From assembly GCF_001613065.1 (NCBI RefSeq), contig NZ_BDBQ01000126.1, positions 1 to 33,036 on the forward strand: 33,036 bases of DNA. The letters are read 5' to 3'. Of this stretch, positions 1 to 12,000 are shown one piece after another. The DNA comes from Nocardia miyunensis NBRC 108239 (GTDB lineage: Bacteria; Actinomycetota; Actinomycetes; Mycobacteriales; Mycobacteriaceae). Position 1 is the first letter of the stretch; the number at the start of each line of letters is the position of its first letter. A model generated the notes under the pieces. The model saw only the letters and a program-made list of their open reading frames with translations. It was not told the DNA's origin and did no database searches. The position numbers and the translations under genes were made by a program.

Positions 1-3000
1 GTACCGCAGCTGCGCGCGCTGGCTTCCGAGCCGGACAGCGTGCCGTTGCCGGGGCTCGAACGGCGGGCGCGGGGCCTGGGAGTGACGGTCAACGACCATA
101 CGGTCGAGCAGGCGATCCGCGATCGGATCGGCGCGGTCGAGGAGCAGGGCCTGAAGGCGGTCAGGGAACTGTCCGGCATGCGTCGCCAGAGCCTGCACGG
201 CGCCGATCTCCTGCAGGGGGGCACAGCTCGGATCAGCAACGAGCGGCTGCACGAACTGGCGGAAGAGTACGGCATCGATCCGGTGGACCGGAGCGATGCC
301 GAAGTGGAGCGGGAGGTTCGCGCGGCCATCGGTCGGCGCGCAGCGGCTGGTCGGGAGCTCGCTACCGCCCGCCTGCGCGAATTGGCGGCCGAATACGGCA
401 TCGATCCGGCGGGCCGCAGCGATGCCGAGGTGGAGCGGCGGTTGCGGGTGGCGATCGGCCGGCGCACAGCGGCCGCCCGGGAGCAGGGCGCACCGGTGCT
501 CGCGGAACTCGACCGGTACCGGGTGGCTGCGGCCAACGAGTCGATGCGCCGTGCGGAGGCGCAGGCCGCCGCCGAACACGAGGTCCTGTATCACCGGACC
601 GGCCTGTCCGACAGAACTCCGCGAGTCATCGGCACCACGAATACCCATGTGCGCCATGGCAACGGGCACGCCCTCACCGTCGCGGGTGCGGCGGGCGGAC
701 GCGGCCGGTACGTCGGCGTCGGCGCGACCGACGATCCCGAGAGGCATCTGCCCGCCCTGCGGCGCCGGCGACTGGCCGCGCAAGGTTTCGACGACGCGGT
801 GTACTACCGCGTTCAGATCGACGAGCACGGCCGTATCTGGGTCGGTGAGCACCGTCCGCCGGCGGAGCCGGTCGAGCGGCTCGGCCCCGCCGCACGGCCC
901 GGTGACTGGACCCCGCAGGGCGAGGAACGGCGGTTCGTGCCGGAGAAGGGCAAGTTCCGGCGGAACCTGCGCCAGCTCGCCTACGACATCCGCCGGCTGA
1001 CCAGTGCGGCGGACAAGAACTACGCCGAGTTGGTGCGCCGCGCAGAGGCGTTGGGCATCGAGACGGCCTGGCAGCTGAGTCCACATGAGCTCGAAACCGC
1101 CGTGCGGGCGACGGTTGCCGAATACCGCGCCCGCGCCGACGAAGCCTGGAACCGGACCGACGATGTGCCGCTCGCCGACCGGCCGGGACTGGCGGCCGAA
1201 CGCAACCGCCTGGCGGACGAGGCGCTGTGGGCTCAGGACTCCGGTGACAGCCTGTTGTTGAATCTGGCCACCCATGACAACACCTATGTCCGGCCACGGG
1301 ACCTGAAGGCCGCCGACACCGCGGTGCTGGCCGCACGGAATGTACTTGCCGCGCAAGGGGGTGTGCCGATCGGCCGGGACGGGCGCCCGGCACACCCCGG
1401 GCAGGAGGTGGCCCGGCTGATCACCGCGGCGGACGGCGCCAACCGGTTGATCGCGGTGTCGCCGGCGGCGCATCCGGATCACATCCTGGACCCGGCTACT
1501 CGGCGACTGCTGGTGGGCACCGGCGAGTTCGTCTTCCAGCAGGTGCGCGTGGATGCGCGGGGCCGGGTGTGGATCCGCGAATTGCGGGAACCGGAAGGCG
1601 ATCCCGCCGAACTCGCCACGGAGCCGGCCCGCACGCAGGGGGCGACGCGGACTGCCGAAACATCGGCTCTGGGACCTCCCGACGCTCCGGACGCCCCAGT
1701 CGAGGAACCGGCGGAGGCGACCGCCACACTCACCCCCGAATCAGCCCAGCGCAAGCTCAATCGGCTGGTCCGCCGGCGCACGGCGAAGGTTGCCGACCAG
1801 GAGCGCTGGCGAAACAAGCTGGAGGGCAGGGCCGAAAAGTTTCCCGGCGCCAACATCTCGCGGGGCGCTTGGGCGGAGACGGTGCGCCGGCTGGGCGGCG
1901 AGACGACCGGATACACCCCCGAATACCAAGGGCTGGACTATGTTTCGCCAGGCGAGCGCGAGGACCTCGGCCCCGCCGAACTGGCCCAGCGCAGGGATCC
2001 GGTCGCCAAGCTGGGCGAGGCCGCGAACAACTACTACGAGCTGACCGACCAGATCCAGCAGATCGACGAGGATATCGCCGAACTGGTGCGCCACGGCGCC
2101 GCATACGATCCGGCGCAGATCGAAGCGGCCGATGGCCTGCAGGGCAAGCTCGCCGATCGGCACAAGGCCGCAGTCGATGCCGCCAAGCCGCTACGCCGGT
2201 CACTCGACGAGCTGGAGGCCCGTCGGATCGAGGCGCGGCGCAATGGCGATCCCGCCGCCGACGACCCGCAGCGGTCGCGGGAGCTCGAGCGGGCGCGGGA
2301 GGCGGTGGCCCGGGCCGATGCCGAGATCGACCGGCTCAATGATCAGCGCGCCTCCGCCTCCGGCGCGTGGCGTGATGCGGTGCGAGCGCATTGGCTGGCG
2401 GTCGACGTCGCGCCGGACGAAAAGGGCGAACGGCTGTGGCGCGTCAGCGCCAACGTGTGGGTCGACCGGGGCGTGCTCGACGCGAGCGGCGTTTTCCGCG
2501 GCGGCCGGATTATCGTCGTCACCGGTCGCGCGGAGCAGGGCAGCCTCGACGGCGCCGCGCACGACACCGTTCTGGCCGATATGCTGGCCCACCACCACTA
2601 CCTGGCCCGGTTACTGGAGCGGCCGGGTACCGAGGTCGACTACCTGCGGGTAGTCGCCGATGCCGAACTCCGGACCACGACCACCCGCCTCGCCTCGCCC
2701 CAGGTGCTGCGCGACACGATGGGCCCGCGGAATCCGGACCGCCGGGCCATGCCGGTGACCGATCCCGTCGCCTGGCGGCGAATCATCAACGAAGCCACCG
2801 GCATTCCGACCGGCTCGGAGACCCGGTGGCGTCGGCCGGAGCATGATCGGGCCGCGGCCGAATTGGAGATGCTGACCCGCCACCCGTCGCCGCCCCGCAC
2901 CCTGGCGCGCTGGCGGGATGCCGCGGGCGCATGGCACAGCACTCGCGAGGGGGAGGCCCGCGGCTTTCGCGCGTACCAGCCGAGGATCAAGCCCGGCACC

Positions 3001-6000
3001 AAACTGAACAAGATCTGGCAACCGAGTATGGACGGCTGGCGACTGCCGCCCAAGGGCTGGGCTCCGTTCGGCGGCGAGGACCGCCCGGGCCTGCGCGCGC
3101 GCCAGTACGACGAGAAGATGCCCGACGGGTTCAGCGGCGCGGTCGCCGTCGAACCATTCCAGAACATGGTGGAGCCGTGGCTGATCCACGAGATCTACGG
3201 CTACTGGCCGCAGATGAGCTACGAAGAATTGGAGAGCCTGAGCCCGGACGGTCGCGCCGAGGCCTTCTGGTTGCAGGGGCCGGGGCCCGGAATAGAGCCG
3301 CCGCCCGGCTGGAACGAGGAGGAGCACCACGATCTGCCCCTGCACGACGCGCTCTACAACGTCGGCAAGCGGTGGATCCAGATCGGCGAGGGCGTGCGCA
3401 AGCTGCCCTGGATCATCAAGCACTTCCACAAGAATCCGGAACTCGGTAGCCGTCGGCGCAATCGGTATTGGCTGCCGGACGGGGCGTTCGACCCGGATCA
3501 CCCGATCCTGCGCAAGATCCCGATCGTCCGCAGCTACCGGGGCTACAAGGGCTGGAAGGCGCCGCGGCTGGATCTGCAACCGCCGCATGTGAGCTGGACC
3601 GAGGCCGAGCACGGACCGCACAGCGAGCTCGACCCGGTGGGGGCGCGGTTCTGGGAGCGTGACGTTGCTCGCTGGGCGCAGGTGCAGGCCTGGGCGGATC
3701 GTGTCATCGGCGGGTTCGCCGACGACACAGCGGATTCGGATGTGCAGCGGATCGTGGACCAGCTGACCGCGCCGCGCGACCCACTGCTGCGCAGCGGCGA
3801 CGGCGGTTCGGTCTACGCCGATCTGCTCGGTTTCGTGCGCCGCCCGGACGGTACGGCCATCTCGCGTGCGCAGCTCGCCGCCGAGATCCTGCTGATCAAG
3901 CGGCACCTGATGATCAACAAGATGCGGGTGCAGGATCCCGCGAGCCCCGAGGGCAGGCTGATCGAGAAGCCCTACGACCGGCTGCCGCATGTGGCGGATG
4001 CGTGGTTGCGGCTGACCGGGATCGGCGACCTCGACGGTAGAACCCGGCCCTACCCGGAGGATCTGCTGCTGCTCGAGGACGCCCATGCCGAGGCGAATTA
4101 CCTACGCACGCACCCCAACGCCACCTGGCATGAGGCAGACCAGCACGCCGAGAGTCTGGGCCACGACTGGGACACCAACCGCCGCCGATTGAGCGGTCAG
4201 CTCGTGCGTCGGCGCGGCCGGCTGTTCTACCCGGAGGACCTTCCCGCCGAACGCCCGTTGCGGCGGCGAACCTTCCCGTTCACCGGAAGGCGGATTCCGC
4301 TGCTCAGCGACCGCACGCTGCCGGTGGCGGCGTTGCCCTACGCGGTGGAACCGCAGTCGGACGAGCAGGACTGGCTGCCGCCCGCGGCCCGGCGTGCCGC
4401 CCGGATACTCGCCGAAACCGGTCTGCGCGAACGTTTTCCGGCGTTGCCGCAGGATCCGGTCGAGGCCCTGCGCGCGCTGGCGATCCAGGTGTTGCTCGGC
4501 GACGGACCGATACCCGCGTTGGACGCGGATCCCGCTCTGGCACTGGCGATCCGCGCCGGCACGGTCGAGAACTACACCGCCGCGAACACTCCGGAGGAGC
4601 GCGAGCGGTGGGCCGCGCTGTTGCATTACGTCGGCGCGTCGGCCGCGGACGGTCTCACCGAGCAGTTGCACGCGCAAGTGACGCGACAATTGGACGCGTT
4701 CACCGATCCGGCCGAGGCGGCTCGTGCGGAGCGGGAGGCCGCGCGGGAGCGGGCGCTGCTGGATTGGGCGCAGGCCGACAGGCAGCGGACCAAGGCCCGG
4801 CAGGAGGTTCTGAACCGGGCGAAGGGCCTGCCGGTCGATATCGCCGAACTGCTGTCGGACGACATGAAACGCCCTATGGCGCTGGAAGATCTGCTGGCCG
4901 AGGCCCGTAACCGCCAGCGCGTCGTCGGCCCCGAGACCGATGCGTACCAGGCTCGCGTGACCGCGCTGCACAATGCCGCCGAGGAATTCCACCGCCTCGA
5001 TGCCCTGGCCGCCGATCTGTCCGAGCGGGTGCCCGCGGGCCGCGCCGCCGCCGAACCGGGCGACGCGGTGCGCGCCCCGGCCGCCCGGCGTGCCGAGATC
5101 ACTTGGCTGACAGACGAAGTGGGCCGCTTCATCCGAGACCGCGAGGCCGCCAGGTCCGACATGATCGCGCGCCTGGAAGGCGTCCGGGTAACTGTAGAGG
5201 AGGTGCTGCACGACGACCTGAAACAGGAACCCGTGCGGCGGCGCGTATTCGAGGAGTTGCGGGCGCGCACGTTGCCCGCGGCCGAGGGGCTCGAATACGC
5301 CGAGCGGGTGTCGCGGCTGGAAGACGCCGTGCGGGCATATCATCGCGCCGATGCCCGGGTCACCGAGCTGGCCGGGGAACTGCGGCAGGCGAAGTCGCGT
5401 GACGCGGAGCTGTCGGCCGCCGAGGCCGCCGCCGGGCTTGCCGAGGGCGGCGGCGACGAGGGACCCGAATCCGGTTCGTCCCCAGTGCAATCCGGTACCC
5501 GGCCGCCGGGTGGCGGCGCCCCGCAGGCGATCGAGCCGCGGTCTTCGGGGCCGGTCGCGGAGCGGCTGCGCTTCAGTCATCGGGTGTGGGGCCCGGTGCT
5601 GGACGGGTTGACCGCCGACGAGCGCCGGGTGCTGGGTGAGTTCCTGGCGGGCAGAGGCGCCGGGCTGTCGCCCGAGGCGGCCGCCGTGCTGGACGAGGTG
5701 CTGGCGCGAGCCCCACTGCCGCACCGGGCGCTGATCAGCTTCGAGGGCGAACACGGGCTTTTCGGTTCGGCCGCAACGGGATCCGTGCACGAGGTGCCCG
5801 GATACCTGCAGGGCTTCCTGGGGAGGGTGTCGGTCCGCCCGGAGTCGAACTACCACCTCGAGCTCACGGTTCCGGAGGGCACACCGGCGCTGTTCGTCGG
5901 CGGCGCGGACCTGTCTCGGACCGGGCGGCTGGATTCGCCCAGGCTGCTGCTGGGCCGCGGGCTGCGCGTCCGGGTGGACGCGGTGCACGAGCAGGACGGG

Positions 6001-9000
6001 CAGGTCCGGGTGCGGGCCACCGTGGTGCGGACGGCCGAGCAGTCCGGCGAGCCGCGGGCCGCGGTATCGGCCGTGCCGCTGTCGGCCTATGAACAGCAGC
6101 TCGCCGCGGCCCAGGACGCCGAGCGCACCGCGCACGACCTGTTGCGTCTGGTCAGCCGGGCGATCGGCGTGGACCCCACGCTGACCGGCAACGACCTGGC
6201 CCGCGCGGCCGTGCGGGAGGTTGGCGCCGACTGGGAGCGGCTGCGGGCCGAGGTCAAGGCGGCGCGCGAGGCCGGCGACGTCGAGCGTCACCGGGAGCTG
6301 CGCGAGCAGGTTGCGGTCAACGGCCCGATCACGCAGGCCGTGGTCAAGACCACCAACGACTACTGGGAGGCGGTGTCGGCGCAGGAGAGATTGCGCGCCG
6401 AGGCACAGGCACTGGGCCTGGACCTGTCCGGGCCGGATGGCGTCGGCGCGCCGGACGAGCCGGTTCGGGGCCCCGACTCCGACTCCGGCGACGGAACCTG
6501 GGGTGTGGACGTGGCGGCCGACCCGCCGCAGGCCCGCGACGGCGAACCGGCCGATGGCGCGTCCCGCACGTCCGAGCAAGTGCGCCAGGCGCTGGATTCG
6601 CTGCGGAACCTGGCGTACGGCGGTGCGGCCACACCCGACGACTGGCTGTTGCTGCCACCCGACCCCGATGCGATCCCGGTGTGGGAAGTGCTGGCGCACA
6701 CCGATACCGGCCAATGGGCCGCCGACATCCTGCGTGCCGCGGGAGCGTCGGTTCGATTCCGTGACGGCGGTAGCAGCCCGGGCGCGGGCGACTCCTTCGC
6801 GGGCCGCACCATGGACATCGGCGTCGACACCAGCGAGCGCAGCCAGCCTGCGCAGGCCGCGGCGGTGGTGCGGGCCGCTGCGTGGACGGAGGCGGTCGTT
6901 TCCGGGGCGGTCGAAGTGAATCCGGCGCGAATCCGATTGTTGGACAAGGCAACTCACATCGGCGCGCATGTGCGGGTGGCGGCGGTCGCGTTCGGCCGCG
7001 AGGCCGAGTTCTACCGCGAACTGGCCCGAGCCGGATACGACGTCGATTCGCTCGCGCACCAGGACTACATCGACCGCGTGCACAATGCGGCGCTGCGAGC
7101 GCGGTACCTGGCCGCTCACGATGCCGCCGTCGACGCGGCCCGGCAGGCGGAACCGGAGCTGCCCGAGGCGCGCCTGCGTGAGATCGGCCGCGCGGCGGGC
7201 GTGGCCGCGCTGCTGGCGGAACCGGAGTTCGCGCCGACGGAAGCGATCGAGGCGGCAGGGCGGGAGTGGGCCGCGGCCGCTGGGCTGCCCGACGCGACGG
7301 CGTTGCCCGAACATGCCCCGGCCACAACGGAATCCGCGCGGCGCCTCGCCGAACTCGTGCGCGAGCGGGCCGCTGCGGACCGCGGTTCGCAATACCTGGA
7401 GGCGGCGCTCACCCGCGCCTACGCGCGATTGCGGGCGGCGCTGCACATCCCCGATGCGGCGGTCCCCGCCACCCGAGCCGGGCAGCTCCAGGACGCGCTC
7501 GCGCGGGCCGCGCGAGCCCGGGTCGGTGCGAAGATCCGTGGCAGGGCCGAGATCTCGGCCGCGGCCGAACCTGTGGTCCATGCCGCGGCGCACATCCGGG
7601 CCGATCTGTGGCTGCTCGGTGATCTGATCGAGCGGCAGGCGCAGGTTCGTGCCCAGCTGGACCGGCTGAGTGACGCGATCGAGCACCAGGTCGAGCAGGA
7701 CTCGGCGGCGCCCACGGGAGACGCCGTGGCGTCGGCGAGTGGCCGCCGACGCGTGGTCGTCGACGAGTCCGGCGTGGTCCGGGTGGATCGGGCGGCCCGG
7801 CCGGACGAGTCGGCCGACGCGCCGGAACCGTCGCCGAATGACGGCGCACTTCTTGGGACGCAGGATGATTCGCAGGTCGCGCCGGATCGGTCCGACATCG
7901 AGAAGGACGGGGAGGAAATCCGGAGCTGGACGGACACCGGGTGGTCGTGGGACATCTCCTCCTGGGCGCGGGCCGTCCTGCGGCGGCACGGGATCGGAGT
8001 GCGGTTCAGTACCGAATCCGACCCCGGGACAATCGGTTACGATCCCGCGACGCGGACCGTGGTCCTCGATCACGGAACGTCCCGGCACGCCCGCTCCCAG
8101 GAACTCGTCCGGGCGGCGGCGTTCATCGAGTTGTTGCCAGGCCCCGGCGAGCCGCCGGAGCGGTTGACCCTCTCGCGCGAGGACTTCGTCCGGCGCATGC
8201 TGGACCGTGAGTCCGAGGCGCTCGCCCTGACCTACGATCGTGCCCGGCGTCAGGCCACGGTCTTCCTGAACAACCGGATCCGTTCGGTGCGTGCCGAAGT
8301 CGCCGTCGAATACGGGCCGCTGGAGCAGGCCTACTACCAGGCGTACACCCGCGCGCTGCGGATCGCCATGCGGGAGTACGACCTCAGTCATGTGACACGG
8401 TCGGCGCAGGCCGCTGCCGCCCATCGCGCCGGTGTGCGAGCGGTGCGTGCTCGCCTGGGCGAGACCGGCCAGCGGGCGGGCGGCCCCCGGCCGTACTACG
8501 CGCAGAGTTACGCCGCCGAATGGGATCGGGCGCACGGCATCATGGCTACCGACGACCCCGTCGACGCCCGCCCGCCCGCGGACACCCCGCAACGGCGCGA
8601 TCATCTCAGCCGCGAGTACGCCTTCGAGATCGAGCAGCTGGACACGTTGCGCGAAACCGGCCGGCGGGTTCCCGTCGGTCCGGCCGAACGGGCCTATCGT
8701 GATGCCTACGACAAGGCATACCGCAAGGCCGAGCGGGCAGCGCGGCGGTCGGCCGACGCACCCCCGCCGGAGCGGGTGGCCTACGCGGCGGGCCGCGCCG
8801 CGCTGCGCCGTCACATCGATCAGGAGGGCCCGGAACGCGCCGAGATCCTGTTCGATGTCGTGCGCGCCGACGGCGACGGGTTGGGCTGGCGCTGGTCCGT
8901 GCCCCGCCGCGACGAGGAGTCGGACGCGCCGGTCCTCGAATCTGCTGTCGCGCAAGCGGATCCGGTGCCGACGGAGTCCGCCGCAGTGGCCGACAGGTTG

Positions 9001-12000
9001 ATCGACGCGGAACTGGCCGAGCACCCCGGCGGTGAACGGCTGACCGAGCAGATCGCGCGGATACCCGGCGTCGACGGCCGTCGCCCGCGCCTGATCGTGG
9101 TGGCCGCCGCCGGTGAACACCTCGATGCGCTGGCCGAATTAGCCGTGCGGCATCCCGAGCTGGCCGATGTCCAGTGGGACGAGTCGCACGTGCTCGACTA
9201 CCGGCGGGTCCGGCCCGATCCGGACGACGGGTGGCGGCTCGAGCCGGTCGAAGCTCAGACGGCCGAGGGCATCTACCGCATGCCCAACCTCGAGCAGTCC
9301 CTCGGCCAGATGCTGGCGCACTATCTCCGGTACCGGTCCGAGGGCCGGATTCGGATCGGATTCGATGTCTGGCTACGGCAATTGGGCGAGGACACGTTCT
9401 ACGTCAGGCGCTCCTCTTCCGAACAGCGTGGCGGCAAGCCACAGCTGGCCCCCAACTTCGTGGATATCGGTTACCGCAAGGCCCTGGCCGATCCGGACCT
9501 CGACCCGACTCATCCGGCCCATGTCGCCAGACTGCTGAAAATGCGTACCTTCGCGCTGCCGCCGATCACCGGACTGCCCGCGCGGGACGTCGTGGAGACC
9601 TACCTGAATCCGATCAGGCTGGACGGCATCTTCTACTTCAGCATCCATCTCCAGCGTGACGGCCACGGTGGCTGGCAGATGCCGCCGCCGGGTCCGGGCG
9701 GGTTGCCCACCGACGTGCTCGCCACATACCTGCCCGGCATGTCGGATTCGAGCCAGAAAAAACTGGCCCGACGCATAGAGGTACTCCTGAAAAACGGGTC
9801 GGCACCGCTGACCTCGGAGGATCACGGGGTCATGCACCGGCTCGTGCATCGATTGACGCCCGGCAGCGTTCGGCGGGGTCTCCAACTCGATTCCGGGGAC
9901 CCGGAGCGGGGCGTGGATTCCGCCGCCGCGCCGCCGGGGACCAGCGGCCGGGACGGCGATCGGGCGGGCGCCCGCACACCGGCCGCGCAGCGCGTCGTCG
10001 TGCGGGATGCGCGCTGGGCGGCATACGACCAGCACGACCAACCCGAGCACTGGATCACCGAACTGCCGGACCCGAACCTGGTGCAGGTGTGGGAGTTGTT
10101 GTCACACACCGAAACCGGTCGCAAGCTGACCGTCATCCTGCGTGGCGTCGGTGCGTCCGTCCGGATCGCCGGGCCCGGGGATCACCTCGGCCCGGCCGAC
10201 TCGTTCAACGGCCGCACCATGGAGATCGTCATCGATCCGGCAGGCCGGGATCAGATCGAGCTGGCCGTGGCGGTGGCGCGGATGGCGGCGCACGTCGAGG
10301 CGGTCACGTCCGGACTGGTCGAGGTGCTGCCGGAGCGTATCCGCGGGCTGAGCCTGGATGAGCATCAGGACGTTCACCGGCAGGTCGAGGCGGGCGCGTT
10401 CGTGCTGGAAACCGAGTTCCTGGGGGAACTGCGCGACGCCGGTGTCGACATCGCGCCGCTGACCCGGCCCGGCCGCGACACCGCCGAATACGCCCCGCGG
10501 CTGCGGGCGGCCTATCTCGGCGCATACGACGAAGCCGTCGCCGCCGCGCGCACCGACGGGCAGCAGGCGCCCGGCGAGATCGGCCGGGAGGCCGGTCTGC
10601 GCGTACTGCTGGCCGATCCCCGCTTCCGGTTGGAGATGATCGGCCGCGGCTTCGCCGAGACGCAGTGGCAGGCCGCGCAGCGGCCCGCCGAGGACGCGCA
10701 GATGCCCGAACATATTACGGCCACAACGCAATCCGCACGAGATCTGGCAGCGCTGGTGCGGGCGCACGCGGCGGCGCAGCGGCGGGTGCGTGCGCTGGAG
10801 ACCGCATTCCACCGGGTGCACGAGAGGCTCCGGCACGGCTACGAGATTCCGGAATTCAATGTGCGCGGAACGATCGCCGAACGGGCGGCGTATCTGGTCG
10901 GGCTCGAGCGGAGCGGGCTGTATTTCGTCGGTGACAACAAGCACGCCGACACCTGGCTGGTCGCCGAGCTGGCGCACCGTCATCAGCGGGCGGCCGCCGA
11001 GTTCGACCGGATCGCCGCGGGCCTCGCGGACCGGATCGGGCTCGATCTGCTGGCGCGGTCCGGACAGTCGCTGCCCGACGGCCCGTTGCGGCCCCGCGAT
11101 CTGGTCCTGGTCGCCGTCGACGACTCGGGCGTGCCGCGGGCAACCGCGCGCCCGGACCCCGAGGCCGCGCGAGGCGACTCCGAATCGAATCGGAACGAGG
11201 CGGGGGATCTGCCGCCGGTGCCGGCGCATCCGGCGCCCTGGCGGGACGCGGCATCGCTGCTGAGCCGGCTGACCCGCCGGGGCTACGGCACGCAGATCGA
11301 GACGTGGGCTGTCGAGGCGCTCGAATTGCACGGCGTGCAGGTGCGTTTCAGCACCGAGCCGCGGCTGCGCGTGTTCGAGGGACTGGGCCGCGCATTCGCC
11401 CGGCGCGGGCCCGGCGGCTACGACCCGGCAACCCGCACGGTCGTACTCGACCACGACATGCTGCCGGCCCAGATGCGCGCGGAATTGATCCGGGCCGCGG
11501 TCGAGGCCGATCTGCACCCCTCGGACGGAGCTCCCGCGCGGTTGACCCGCTACCGCGACGAATACATCGCGCGCATGCTGGACCGGCAGGCCGAGGCGCA
11601 CGCCCTGGCCTTCGAGAACACGCGCCGATCGGATCCGGAGCTGTTCGGGGTGCGGGATCCGTTGATACTGAAGTACATCGAGGCCCATGCGGCGGCACTG
11701 CGCATCGCGCGGGACGCGTACGGCTCGGCGGTGGACGAGCAGTCGCTGGAAGCCGCCGCGTATCGGGCGGGCGTGCGGGCGGTGCGTGCCCTGCTCGATG
11801 TGGAGGGCGTCGCGCCGACGGTGGACGGGCTGCGCTACCGGGCCCACTACGGCGCCGAATGGGATCGGGCACACGGGATTCCGGCCGGGCCGGACACCGT
11901 GGAGTTCGACCCGTCCGCCGACACCCCGGAGCTGCGCGATGAGCGCAGCCGCCAATACGAGCTGGAGATAGCGGGATTCCGCGTACTGCGCACATCGAGC

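Noticed and set aside
4102..9120. 1672-codon open frame on the - strand
   Set aside because: It lies wholly inside the giant + strand gene, has low-complexity Arg/Gly/Pro composition and no domain logic. Long antisense frames are expected in high-G+C genes with strong third-position bias.
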